DNA from: Atherinomorus stipes
Taxonomy: Eukaryota; Chordata; Actinopteri; Atheriniformes; Atherinidae
Direction of reading: 5' to 3'
DNA length: 64,000 bases
Assembly: GCA_023101725.1 (NCBI GenBank)
Contig: JALJCO010007877.1
Location: forward strand, 434,001-498,000
Shown piece after piece: positions 14,854 to 28,500 of this stretch (position 1 is its first letter; each line of letters begins with the position of its first letter). A program made the translations under genes and the position numbers. The notes under the pieces are model-generated. The model saw nothing but the letters and a program-made list of their open reading frames with translations, did not search any database and had not been told where the DNA came from.

Positions 14854-16121
14854 CTAAATATTGACTGCTATCATAGAGACTCCACGAGTTGTCCTGGGCT
14901 GTTGGAGAACCTTTCTGATTATTGTTCTGACTCCACTGTCTAAAATCTTGTGAGGAGCACAAGCAGTTTCGATAAGCTTCTGCAATGTCAAAAGATTTAT
15001 TTCCATCCAGTGTTGCATTAATTTTTCACCAAGATCTTGCATTGATGATGGTAGAGTCTGACCGCTGCGCAAAGCCCTCTCTAGCACATCCCAAAGATTC
15101 TCAATGGGGTTGAGGTCTGGACTCTGTGGTGGCCAATCCATGTGTGAAAATGATGTGTCATGCTCCCTGAACCAGTCTTTCACAATTTGAGCCCGATGAA
15201 TCCTGGCATTGTCATCTTGGAATATGCCTGTGCCATCAGGGAAGAAAAAGTCCATTGATGGAATAACCTGGTCATTCAGTATATTCAGGTATCAGTTGAC
15301 CTCATTCTTTGAGCGCATACTGTTGCTGAACCTGGACCTGACCAACTGCAGCAACCCCAGATCATAACACCGCCCCCCACAGGCTTGTACAGTAGGCACT
15401 AGGCATAATGGGTGCATCACTTCACCTGCCTCTCTTCTTACCCTGATTCGCCCATCACTCTGGAAAAGGGTAAATCTGGACTCATCAGACCACATGACCT
15501 TCTTCCATTGCTCCACAGTCCAATCTTTATGCTCCCTAGCAAATTAAAGCCTTTTTTTCCGGTTAGCCTCACTGATTAGTGGTTTTCTTATGGCTACACA
15601 GTTGTTCAGTCCCAATCCCTTGAGTTCCCTTCGCATTGTGCGTGTGGAAATGCTCATACTTTCTATTAAACATAGCCCTGAGTTCTACTGTTGTTTTTCT
15701 TCGATTTGATCTCACCACACGTTTAAGTGATCGCCGATCACGATCATTCAGGATTTTTTTCCGGCCACATTTCTTCCTTGAAGATGATGGGTCCCCACTA
15801 TCCTTCCAGTTTTTAATAATGCGGTGGACAGTTCTTAACCCAATTTTAGTAGTTTCTGCAATCTCTTTAGATGTTTTCTCTGCTTGATGCATGCCAATGA
15901 TTTGACCCTTCTCAAACAGACTAACATCTTTTCCACGACCACGGGATGTGTCTTTCGACATGGTTGTTTAGGAAATAAGAAGCAAGTCATTGCACCAGTT
16001 GGGGGTAAATAACTTGTTGCCAGCTGAAAGATAATCGCCCATGCAGTAATTATCCAATAGGAGGCTCGTACCTATTTGTTAAGTTAAATCCAGGTGGCAA
16101 CTTTTTTTTGGCCAGGCAGTG
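14854..16121 (-). mobile_element. Tc1-like DNA transposon with broken transposase
   Basis: The minus strand encodes pieces of a Tc1-type DD34E transposase in three frames: an N-terminal helix-turn-helix part (15569-15961, GLRTVHRIIKNWK), a middle part (15292-15516, MWSDESRFTLF with the first catalytic Asp) and a C-terminal part (14854-15255, FQDDNARIH with the second Asp and [11 protein letters not shown] with the Glu). The catalytic residues are all still readable, but frameshifts and stops separate the parts. The 5' terminus CACTGCCTGGCC ends at 16121 next to TA; no matching inverted terminus was found near 14.8 kb, so the other end is lost or diverged. It is immobile on its own. Confidence 0.88.
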
Positions 16122-16123
16122 TA

Positions 16124-17459
16124 TGTTTACATGGCTGAAACATCCACACACAAACGCATAATGCAAAGATAAATGTGCAGTCAAAACCGGCCACGAAACC
16201 AAGTTGTAGCTTTGTGCACTGAATGAAGTCGTAACTTTGGCAAAACTCACGTTTGTTATGAGAACGTCTGGATTAGCTCAGCTTAAGGGACAGTACAGTG
16301 GCTCTGCTTCCTTCAGAACAGCGTATGAAAATCATACAACTAAACCAAGCAACTGCCGATCGTTCTGTTACTTCTTTGATATTTATATGAATTACAGAGA
16401 ACGCATTTATTGCTGCAAACCAGCCACAACTGCGCAAAATGTTTAGGGAGTCACGTTAGCTTTGGTCTATAGTAATTCTGGCCGTGTTTCGCTAACAGGA
16501 AACTATAGGCAGCTTATACAGCTCTTATTGACATTGTTTTGAATAAACGCTGACTAAAAAAGAAAAGCATCATATTTTCGTATGTTTACACAACAGCCAA
16601 ACTTACTTACTAGTCTAATGATACCGTGGCAAACAGAGAGTGTGTTTTGCTTCCACACTGCTGTTTTAGAAATCTACAACAACTGAATTCTTTTCCAATG
16701 TCCACTCGTGTTTTTGATCTGCTGTGATCCCTTTGCCTCTTTTTTTCTGGCCTGCTCAGACATCACTTTCACCTTTTTACTTTGTTCCGCCATGACAAAG
16801 CTTCGAGTAATGAAAGAAAGTAGCACAAGCACAAGCTTTCTGTGTTTATGGAACGCTCACCTCCGTAAACACGACGACGGCTCGCCTCTCTAAAGCTACG
16901 ATGTCTGGTTTCTGCAGAGGGCAGCCCGCTCAGAGTGCTGACACGCGTCAGTCACTGTATATTGGCCCAAAAAATCATCTAATACTGCTCATTTTAGGCT
17001 TAATATCAGTCAAAAGTTACAAGGTATAACTTTAAATAATCTGTTACTGACCCAAATTAATTGTCACAGTGGGTTACTTTTAATCCTTGTTTTAGACCGC
17101 TTCACTTTGAAGAAAAAAAAAAGAAAGTAAACAAAATTAGCTTTACTGAAAATTTGTATGTGAGCACTGAGTAGATGAAATGCAACGATGTCTAGCACAA
17201 AGCTAAATTTCACGGATTTGACATGCTACATAGCCTACAACATGAATGCTACTGCTACGTACAAGTCACATGACAAATGATGAAAAATACTGACAACATT
17301 AGGGCTTAGGGCATTTTTTTTTTTACGGTGGAAAACTTGATGAAAACCAACAAAAAGTTTTTGAAGTTCCCCATTTTAGATGTTAACTGAGAAACTGTTC
17401 ACTAGCCAACGTTATTTCAGGCTAAAGATACTTTAGCTAAACGTCTTCACATCTGTTGC
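16124..17459. other. Intergenic stretch without a recognised gene
   Basis: Short open frames only. A composite segment at about 16280-17040 (starting near TTAAGGGACAGTACAG) has the look of an interspersed repeat, but matching termini could not be established. Confidence 0.4.
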
Positions 17460-18331
17460 TAGGGTTGCCACCCGTCCCGTAAAATACGGAATCGTCCTTT
17501 AATTGACAATAAAACGTTGCGTCCCGTATTGAACCAATACGGGACGCCATTTGTTCCGTATTTCCATAAATGTCAAATTCACATGTCTGTCACACATATA
17601 TAAACATTAAATTTAGTAATAATGAGCTAAATAAAACACCTGAAATTTTAAAGCCAGCCAAAAGCAGCGGGATCATCGCAGGATCCTCCAGTCCTGCATC
17701 TCTGCCTGGCTGCCTGCGCGCCTGCGTGTGCTGCTGTCACGCGCGCTCTCGGCACCCGCGCCTTTTAAAATGTCCACACCTGATACTCCAGCATGTTCTC
17801 AAAAGCGAAAACGCTTACTAAAGAAAACACCTGAGTGGGAACAGGCCCGTCCTTGGGTGGACAGCGTCAGTGGAGATGATGAGAGAAACTGTTAAATATG
17901 TGAGTGAGTGTTTTCTGTGGCGCGCGGTGGACTGTCTGACATCAGACATCATCACGCATCAGAAAAGCAACACAGACACGTGAGAACCGTGAAGACGACC
18001 TAAACGTGAGTGTCCCATCTTCATCTCCTCATCTCCTGAGACTGAATCAGTCATGACGTCACATTCAGAACAGGATCAGTTTTTATCTGGTTGTGTTTTT
18101 GCCAGAAGATGTCAGAGGAAAGTTTAGGAGACTGCTGGTTTGGTTAGTTTATTGATTGTTTAGGATGTTGACTTTTTAAATTTGAATGAATGATCATTTA
18201 TACAGAAACCATTATTAGTAGCAGCCAATATAAATGTTATATGGTTATTTAAACAATAAATCACAGTAATGGATTAACATTTGATAGATAAATTAATATA
18301 AATTAAATTAATATTGTTTCATTCATATATG

Positions 18332-18409
<78 letters not shown>

Positions 18410-19204
18410 GTGTGTGTGTGTTTATGTATAGCCTATATGCATTCAATATATTTCCTATATAAACCAAACTTGTACAGCTTTCTGTGTATTCTGTGTCAAA
18501 ATGTTTATTTTGAGGAACACAGTGTTCAATTATCACAACACAAATTCTTTTCTTGGTGTGGTTTATCTGTCTGGATGACCTGACTTTCTTTCAAGTCTTA
18601 AGAGGCAGCAAAAGAAATAAGTTTAATGAATCTGTCATCCCACTCTAGGTTACAGTTGAGGTGACACAGGTGTACCACAGATTCGGACACATCAGAGCTG
18701 TCTACAACAGATCACTTTAACAGTTACATTCAGTTCTTCATGTATTTACTAGACTTATATTTTAAGTTAATTGTTGCACACTCCACACAAACAGATCTCC
18801 TTTGGCTGCTGGTGCTGCCATGTGATACGTGCATGACAGCTTCTCATTAATTAGGTTTTATTGATAATGCAATAACTACGTTTTGTGCTTATGGCACTTT
18901 GTTATATATTTTTTCCTCATTTTATTTTAAATAGGGATGGATGTAATTACAGCATATGTAGACTAAATGACAGCACTTTCTATGCAACAGTGTTGCTTGA
19001 ACAATGTGTTCATTGCAGCATTTCAAGCTTTAAGTGTCACCAATTGTTTTATTGATAACTCCTTTCCTAAAAACACTGGTGCAAAATAAAGCATACCACT
19101 GATGTGAGGAGCCCACCATACGAGTATCGGCCCGTGGTGGTCGTGGCCCCGATGAGCTGTGGTAGGTGTCCCTTATTTTTTTTTTCTGAAAGGTGGCAAC
19201 CCTA
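17460..19204 (+). mobile_element. hAT element with perfect 8-bp duplication and transposase remnant
   Basis: The 1745-bp element begins TAGGGTTGCCACC and ends GGTGGCAACCCTA. It is flanked by perfect copies of TCTGTTGC (17452-17459 and 19205-19212), the 8-bp duplication expected of hAT transposition. Inside, 17770-17895 encodes 41 codons starting MSTPDTPACSQKRKR with the motif TPEWEQARPWV and GDDERNC, then a stop. This resembles the N-terminal zinc-finger-type region of hAT-like transposases. The catalytic core and dimerisation domain are absent, and a 73-bp AT microsatellite (18335-18407) lies inside. It is a decayed, internally deleted copy. Confidence 0.85.
18335..18407. repeat. (AT)n microsatellite
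   Basis: About 36 uninterrupted AT units inside the hAT element, followed by a short (GT)n tract. Length is likely to vary between individuals. Confidence 0.95.
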
Positions 19205-20312
19205 TCTGTTGCACAGACAAGAGAAACAAAGAGAAAAGATTGAAAAGAGTGTCACCATGCTGACACAAACACACGTAAGGTCAGGTTATAGTCTTTTATA
19301 GTCTGGTGTGAAAATAAGATGTTGAAATATCTGAGATAAGGAGCTGAAAAGTTGCAAATGGTCAATTCCCCATGTAGCTAAAACCAGGGTAGTATTTCAT
19401 TCACATTATATGTATATTAAGCCAAAAGTTTATTCTGTTTATTAGTTTAAAGTGTGTAGTATTCTTATTCTCAATGAGGAAGTGACTGGATCAATATGCA
19501 ACCTTGATAATGGCACTGCCATTAATAAGATGTTGTCATATGTCCCATGTGTAGTATCGTGTTAGCTACAAGCTGATAGCTTTTTGGGAGACTGCACCCA
19601 ACATGTCTGTTGTAACTTGTGTTTGAGTGTAATCCTTTTATGTTTATGAGGTGAAACCAACTCAGAGGGCAAGTGAATTTGGGCAAAAGCCCCTCAAGAT
19701 GTTACATACTGGAGACCCTCCACCTAGCTAAGAGCTAGTTGGACCTCGTTCAAACTTTATTTTGAAATTTACAGAGCAGATTTATTTATTTATTTTAACA
19801 TTTGTTGGCTCTCTTTCCTTTTTGTCAAACAACCTCTGAGTAGATTTGTGTTTTTTCTGAGCAATGCAGAAACAGGCCAGCTCAACCACATTTTTAAAAA
19901 TGTTGGTCACTGGAACATAGAGTACTTGCAGTACTGATGGCTCTCCTTATCTTACGACTGTGATGAGGGAGACTGGACGTGATTCCTGCTTTGTTATCGT
20001 TCAAACTATTCCAGTTATTCATTGTCCAGCTGAGAGCCCATTTCTGGGGTAGATGCAGGCAAAAATCAAGACTTCTTTAGCACTAATACTAAGTAATATC
20101 TTCTTATTGCCTGGTCATCTCTGCCTTTTTATGAGCACAACTCAAATGTCTTTTATAGCCTAACATAGCACACAAGGAATGAATCAAAGCCTTGACAGTT
20201 TTATGATTACAGATTTTTTTTTTCTATAACTATATCACATAATAAGCATAGACAGAAATTGTATGTGGATTTTTAAAAACATTTTCCTTTTGGCTAATGA
20301 TAAATCACATAT

Positions 20313-20438
<126 letters not shown>

Positions 20439-22057
20439 AAAAGTTAAAAGGTGACGCAGTACTTTGTACTTTAAAAATCAAGAAAGAAAAAAATATCAGG
20501 GAATAAAGAACTGGGAACTAAGCATATTGTATAGAAAACAGTTTAAATCATAGCTCATCCATTGATGGTGATTGTGTGGCACAAACTAATTAATTTCAGG
20601 CGATTGCTAATCTTGAATAAGTCAGAAATTTGCTGTATTGGTGTTTAGTTTCTTTTCTGTTCTTCTATCATCTGAATCACTCATCAGAAAGATGTACAGC
20701 AGCAAGGTGATGTGTGAGAGTTTGGGTGTTGCCTCTGGTTGATGTGTACTGGGTGAGGTGGCTGTGTTTCGATGGGCCAGATGGACAACATTCCTGACGA
20801 CAAACCTACCCCACGGCTTCAGACATTCAACCCTTAGGAAGCTGGTGGGTTATCAATAAAATCTTGACAGCATTTAAAGGTTCAAGTTACAGACAACAAA
20901 CAGGCTGTAGTTTGTGTAAATCACAAAAGGTAACATGAATAAATGTGTCTGTGTAATTAGGACATGGACCTAATCTGCATCTGGTCACTTTCCTTTACAG
21001 TTTCATGAGGTTGAATCATTATGGTGACTGCTAACGTCCTGGGACATAAAATCAAACATGTCAGTTGCCTCAAATATGAGTTAACCTGCGATAGTTTTGT
21101 CTGCAGAGTAAAATGTGAAATTTTATGATTTTGCAGACCACAGGCAACATATAATTAGGATCATGTTCACATTTAGTTTGGATTTTTCTGTTTCATCAAT
21201 TTAACCAAAGCAGCTTGTGTGAGACATCTTCTCACAAAACAAATAGTTCTGGTTAATATGTGAGGAGAGACAGGAAATGATCTGAAACGCACATTTGTTC
21301 AATCTATATGTGGTGAAATAAATGTCACCCGTTTATAATGTATCTGCTTTCCTAATGAAGGGCTGGGTTTGTAGAAACCATGGCGATTACACTCTATCAT
21401 GCATACATTTTCTGTACTTTTTATACTGAAAAAAGTGAATCAGAGCAGTTGTTGACTTTTTAAAAAACAATTTATGTTCAGTTAACATATAAAATAGGTG
21501 CTTGTTGGATTAAATATTTTTTCTTAAGTTATCTTAACATGATTTTTTCTCATGTTATCCCTACATAATATATATGTGTTGCATGAAAACAATTCATTTA
21601 AGTACAGTGAACAACAAACTATGATTAACTTATTTCTTTTCAGTTAAAGTAACATGTTATAATTACGTGGACCCTATTGACATAAAAAAAAATGATGTAA
21701 GTCAGAGATTAATTTTTTTGAGTGTACCAGGGAGCTGAAGTCTGGCCTATCCTCATTTACACAATTTATATGCAACTCCTGCAAATGATGACCAGAAAAA
21801 TAAGGTTATAATGCATATTTGATAAGGAAGTAGCACTATGCTGTACTCTAAAGTTGAACTATGAAACTTCCTGAACTAAAATAAAATAGTTTCTGACTTG
21901 TTTTGATGGCACGGAGACATTTAACATGTACATTCCTGGGGTTGTTGCCTTGCAGCATCCAGAGACTTTATCACTTTACAGCTAGGTTTTGTGTTTTTGG
22001 TGTCACAGACCAGCAACTGTGTATCCAGATGTTTTGAAGCACACCATGATTTACTCA

Positions 22058-22285
22058 TCAAAGAAACTCTACAGGACATTGTTGGAGGAACGGGACCAAG
22101 CAAGAGAGAAGGCAAGAGCCAACACTGGACTGACTTATTCTTTGGAGTGAGCTCAGAGGTAGGTTGCAAGATGGATGCTGAAAACATGAAAATGCCCAGT
22201 TAAGCCGTAAAAAGGTGTCATCTGCATAGAGTGAGATGTGCATAAATCTGGCTCCAAGAACGAGTGCTGTGGTACATCTTACCAC
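22058..22285 (-). mobile_element. Possible LINE reverse-transcriptase fragment
   Basis: A 75-codon minus-strand frame contains HISLYADDTFLRLN, which resembles the YADD active-site box of non-LTR reverse transcriptases. No other conserved box is in frame nearby, so this could be a very short fragment or coincidence. Confidence 0.35.
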
Positions 22286-22840
22286 TTAGAAAGCATCATA
22301 TTCTTTCTTGGATAATTAGGAGCAGATCTTGGAGAGTTCCTGATGATAGTTTAAACTAATTGACAGTCATATTACTTGTTCACAGGTCCTATAAACTCTA
22401 TTAAAGGCTTAAAGCTGATAACTATAAGAAGGGTTTGTCAGCCAATGAACTTTAAATGAATTACTTCCAAACCATGAGCTAAGAGGAGTCTTTTATGCTT
22501 ATGCCAATTTTGAAATGGAGGAACAATCATGTAGATGTTAATCAAGTTCACAGCATTCACAAATGCAAATTGCTTTAGGCGTGGACTGTGGGTGGAGGGA
22601 GAATGAAAATGGGCGTTGTCAGAAATCTGAAAATAGCTCTGACTCAGTGAGTATAAAACTGAGTGAAAGAGGTTCACAGTTCACAGTCTCAGCCTCTTTC
22701 TGTGCTTGTGTGTGTGTCCATGTATATGTATACCATTTCTAGAAGACAAAGAAGGATGAACCTGATAATCTGGCCTTTTCTCTCAGTGTTGTAAAGCAGA
22801 AGATTCCATTTAAATGAAATAATTAGAGTTTTCTGGGATG

Positions 22841-22843
<3 letters not shown>

Positions 22844-22900
<57 letters not shown>
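22844..22900. repeat. (TA)n microsatellite
   Basis: About 28 uninterrupted TA units. Confidence 0.95.
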
Positions 22901-22902
<2 letters not shown>

Positions 22903-23789
22903 CTATTGTCGGTTTGTGGTTTTTCTTTTCATGGAAATGAAGAAGAATAGATGCTAAATTTATAGTATAGACCAGGTGATTACTCCTTTGAAGCCATGCG
23001 GTGTTGATGCCGTTTATCTGTCAGGCGCTTTGTCTTGAAATATCCAGTTCAGGTAACATGTATTTATCAACTTGCCTGAAGAGGTGCATGTCTGACATAG
23101 TAATATGTACCTTTTTAAAGTGATGGTTTATGAGTCCTTTAGGTATTACAGCTTGTAGTCATTTTAAGAATGTCCCCTAACAAGATTAAATAATGGTTTC
23201 CTGTGGTTACTGAGCCAAATTACAGGACATTTCCATTCACTTAGTTTTAAAAATGATAAGAAAGCAAAACTGAAGCACAATATTGCTGTTTTTCATGACT
23301 GCAGTAAGAAAATAAACACAACATATAATTTCAATTACATATGAGACCAGGTACGTTTGCAGGAAAATATTGGATCTTTAAAATGAGGGCTAAACTACAA
23401 CATTGACTCATGAATTACACTTCCTATAACCACCATTTCTCACAATTTAGATTGCAGCAGTTCATTATAAAGAGCGAGTAATAAACAGATTTGCGTCATT
23501 TTACATATAAAAACATATTTGTGTGTTTAACTGCAAGAGACAGCAAGAAAGCATTCAAATTCATTCCAAGTTTAAAACCACTTTAATTCAATTATCTATC
23601 TACGGTATGTTTTGTGGGTGTTATTAGTCTTCTAGTTTAGATTTAATCTGTTTAGTCATCACATTCTTATGCAATACTACCATCTGCAATGATACCTAAT
23701 TCCCACACCTTAGTTCTTCAAAATCACTCAGTAAATGTTTTCTGCCATTGTCACCCAGACACGCTTGTACATTGCTTCATACTCTAACA

Positions 23790-23962
23790 CAGGGTTACTC
23801 AAGTTGGTCCTATAAGGGGTAGGGGTTAGGATGATGGATGGATCCATAAGCCATTGGAACTCTGCACAATGACTTATTAATTTGTGTCAGGTGTGTTGGA
23901 GCAGGGGTAAAATGAAAACCTGCAGGACTGCGGCTTTCATGGGACCAACTCGAGTAACCCTG
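23790..23962. mobile_element. hAT-type miniature element, 173 bp
   Basis: Inverted ends CAGGGTTACTCAAGTTGGTCC and its near complement GGACCAACTCGAGTAACCCTG. Flanks CTCTAACA (23782-23789) and CTCTAATA (23963-23970) agree at 7 of 8 bases, the duplication length of hAT elements. No coding sequence. Confidence 0.8.
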
Positions 23963-25550
23963 CTCTAATATGTTTTTGTCACTCGATGATAGTAGAAAGC
24001 ATGGGAAAAGATACTGCAGTTACATCTACATTTAATCATTAATATGGTTTTTAGGTCTTATAAAGTAATAATTTCTTCCAACTATTCATGCTTTACAACT
24101 GCTAGTGAAGCAATTCGGTATTCAGGAAAACATCTGCAGCTAGCTAAAAGCAGCTACCTAAACAAAAGGTTTTAAATAAAAAAAATTTAAAACTTTTTTC
24201 TTTTAAATTTTTTTGTAAAAGTAGCGACAAGATCTGAGTTATCGCTTTAGACTTTTTCTTCTGACACTTTTTTCAGAAAATTGAATTCACTATTCATTTA
24301 TTTTTTTTTAAGTTTAAAGGATGTTTAGATTGCCATCTCCTGATGTCATCAGAGATATCTGACCAGTCCTGAATTCTTTCTGGAGCATGACAAGAGCGTC
24401 CAATATATAGCTAGTCATTAAAAATCATCCGAGTAGAAATCCTTTCAATAGAGTTCTGATTTGCACATCATGAAAACCAGTTGCAGGATGTTCCAGACAA
24501 CGTATTATTTAATCATCCCATTAGATTAAAAACCAATGAGACTTTTTTTTTTAGTGCCTTAAATGTTTAAAAAGCACCATATGCACAGTTGCATGTGTAT
24601 TTTGCCGACACTTCATAGATTGTTTTACTTCTGTGATTTGGCAGCATAAAGATGGTTTTTAACAGGGGTCATTGGGCAGTACTGTTGGCCGGATCAGAGT
24701 CAGTCCTGTGACACTGAGTGTACGCTTTGGCATGTGATGTGGCTGCTGAACCCTGCAAAGCCTGTTGGCATGGTTGGCATCAGTTTCTGTCCTCTGATAA
24801 CCCAGAGATAATAACAGATAACAGTATATCAATCCGTTGTGAACTCTTAAGGAGACCATGATTTAACAGTTTTAACTGATATGTTAAAGAATAATACAAA
24901 AAAATAAGGCAAATGAATGTATTACATAGTTGGTTTGTTGCTGTATACAGTGCTTCTATGAACTGACTGTATGTGGCACACAAGTACAAATCACAACTTA
25001 ATAAAGTGCTTGTAAAGTACAGCAAAAAGAGGATGTTCAGGTGTGTTACTGTAAACTGAAAGCATGTTGTAGAAGTAGAGCAATGAATCAATTTAACTTA
25101 AAACAACACTGCTAAGCTTTTGCTACTGAGTCTGCATTAAGCTGTTTGTTCAGTTTCAGCCATTGTTACATTAGTTTCGCCTGTGAGTCTCATACAATAA
25201 GGCTTTTTTTTGTTCCTTTGTTTGTTAACTCACATGTGTACTCACTGTGCACACATCAGAAGTTACAATGACCTTAACTAAGCTGTGCATCACATGCCTT
25301 CAGCTAAATGCAGGTGGTTTTCTATTGCCACAGTTGAAAGAAAGAATAAGTGTTTAACCTATTTGGGGTAACGCAGAAGGGGGGAGGAGACCTAACTGCA
25401 GACTGAATAAATATGGTTAAAGTCCTCGGCATCTGCTCTGAAGATCCCTCTGCTTCCTGACCTCAGTGTGTGATTACTGATTAATTGAGCTTCATTATAA
25501 TTAAAAGTCATCTTTTCGAATGATTCAACATAAAAACTTATCTGCAGGTT

Positions 25551-28500
25551 TCAGCTGGACTGCATATCAGAATGTCTGATTGTGAATGAGCGTCCTGTCC
25601 TGAAATAGTTCTCAATTTCCTCCAGCGAGCGGCCCCGAGTCTCTGGGATGCACACAGCGTTGAACAGCAAGCAGAGGACGCACACCACGGTGAAAATCAG
25701 GTAGGGCACGTACAGGCCGTAACTGTCCACCAGGTGAGTGAAGGCGTGTGTGAGCCCAAAGGCCGTCAACCAGCTCACGATGACGCACAGTCCCGAAGCC
25801 TTGCCCCTGGCAACCAGTGGGAGGACCTCTGACATCAGCAGCCATGTAATTGGGCCCCATCCCATGGCGTATCCTAGGAGACAGTCAACAATGTGATGAT
25901 GAAGCACTTAACAACTCTCATGTTTTAATGTGTTTTTGTTAAACGGGTGTGACACCACAAATCATGGTTTAAAGAATTTGAAGATGTAGATGTTGCTGTG
26001 CAATGCAGGGCAGTTTATAGAGCTAAGAATAGCATCTAAACAGGACCTAAACCGGTCTAGACATGTTGGAACAAGACATCATGTGGTAAAATTCAGAGAT
26101 ATGTGCCAGGCAGTTGATAAAATCTTTGCTGAATTAACCATCTAATAAGGTATTTGTGAACGCACATCATGTATGTTTATGGAGGTTCGATGACTTGTTT
26201 ATGTACACAAGCCCTTGTACTTAGACATTTCCAGCATGCCAGCCAAACTGGAAAGAGGTCTCACACACACCCGACCTCACCATATTTTATCATCACTTTT
26301 TACGTTTTTATACGCAACACCGGAACCCCTGGAAACTATTGAGCAGCCATTGGTCGGTCCAAAGTTACCCTCACTCGATCCATATCCTGCTCAGTCAAGT
26401 TTTCCTTTATTTAAGATATTAACTGCCAAAATGAGCAAATAAATAAATAAGTTTATCAGGTAACTGTTTACTGAAGCAATAACTTATCATTTCTTAAACC
26501 AGTGGGGGCAACCTCTGCTAGCACGTAAACAATGGCTTCACTTTCTATTCCTAGAGGCTACATTAGAAATCCTAATGGCGTAGATACAGATAATTATGAA
26601 TAAACCAAGATGGAAAACTGATAAGCTCATTGTCTGTGATCCATTTCATGGTATAGTGTTGGTTGAGTCAACTCAACGACTGAGTTTTCTTTCTTGTAGA
26701 AGTTGCATGTAGCCTGTGAGACCACTAAAGTTTCAGTCTATGACCGTCACTGAGCATCACTGAGGTGCAGTTAGAGTGACAGTTGTCCATAGTTTACTCG
26801 AGGCTACGTCTGTAGGACACTGAGTCCAGTCCAGTTGACTTCACTCAACCGATGTTGGCTTAGCTCATTGCTGTGCTCACTGACTGGGCTAGCTTTCATT
26901 AGCAGCGCAAGCTAATATCAACACATTGCAATCTAATTTACACATTAAATAGGGGGGGTCAGTTGATCTTTCTTACTGGAAACTAGTGGAGCGCGCTATA
27001 ACTGAGAACTTTTAAAAAACGGTGATGATCTTGTCTTTACTCTTGTCTTTGGCTAATCTGTATTAACAAAATTGGTTATAAATAATCATGATTTTGTAAC
27101 ATGTCTTTCACTGGTTTGACATGATGGAACTAGATACACCTAAAATGTAGACCCAAACCGCTAGACCACTCTGTGTTTTTGGTACTCATGTGTGAGTGGA
27201 CCTCCACTCTTTCAGCCACAGCATTGACATAGCTAAAGAAAAGGTGATAGGTTACAGAGGCATGCATGGAAGAAATTAACTTGTTGCTTTTACTCACCAA
27301 ATATAAAGACTACAGTGCTAATGAGAGGGATGAGGCTTGCAGCGGTTTGCTGGCTGGCCTGTAAAGTGGTGCCCAAGTCATGATGGGAGTTGTAGTCCAG
27401 AGTTGTGTGGTTTAGGGGAACAGGGCCTGGAGGACATGGTGTAGTGTGGGAGATCATGGTCAGAGTCAGAGTGGACAAAAACATCAGCATGCTTGAAGTG
27501 TACAGCAGGGCTTTGCGTCCTGCTTTGTCCATCAACGAAGCTGCAATGGCAACAGCACAGAGGCGGACGGCACCCACAATGGCAGCATCGTATCTGACAG
27601 ATGCAAAAAAATGACCGGTTAACAGAAGAGGTTTGGGATCATACATGAATAATGTAGGATTAGTTTGTGATTTAATACTGTAAGATGCCCAACCTGGGCT
27701 CCAGGGAGACTTTGCTCTTGGCAAAGATGGGCTCCAGGTAGACTAGAACTGGCGTGATGCCCGTCATCTGCTGTAGAAAACGCATCCCCACTGAAATCAA
27801 GATTGGCCGGTAGTAGATGGGTTTACCCAGCTGAGACCATGTGATCTTAGCCTGCGAGTTGATGCTGTGCTGCATTTTAAAAGACAAAAACACAAACAAA
27901 CATGAAATCATTTGCATCAGGGATGTAGCTCGTATTCAGCCAAAGTTGGAGTGAGTACATCTGCTTTTTTGTGTTTTGTTTTTTACTTGTATGGCAAGTA
28001 GCTCAGTATGTGTGTCGTAATCAGGTCCCCGAAGCCATCGGAGAACCTTCGCCGCCTGCTGTTCTCGGCCAAGAGAAAGGAGCCTTCTGGGCGAGGAGGG
28101 CATAAAGGCCAACAGCACAACCATCAGCACAGCCGGCACAGACCCTGCAACCGCCAGCCATCGCCATGGCACCACCAGACCTGTGCATCATGTGTTAGCA
28201 GCAAAAGAAGAGAAACTGTTGTTCAGCTGCCATGCATCTCTCTGATCTTTCACAAAAAGATTAATCAGTGTATATGAAAAAACACACCATTAATATTAGA
28301 ATTTAGCTCAGAAAGGGTTCACCTATTTACTGTGTTTGAGTAAAAAACAGCTGTATGTGTATCGTCTTACCAAGAGCATAGAGAGTCAGGGTCCCAAACA
28401 CAGCTGTGATCTGAGGGCAGGAGCCAAGAGCTCCTCTCACCGCTTTGTGGGAGATCTCTGAGATGTAAACCTGTAGCAGAAACATACAGGACATTTACAT

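Noticed and set aside
18303..18536. Open frame with IYIYIY repeats on the minus strand
   Set aside because: Translation of an AT microsatellite.
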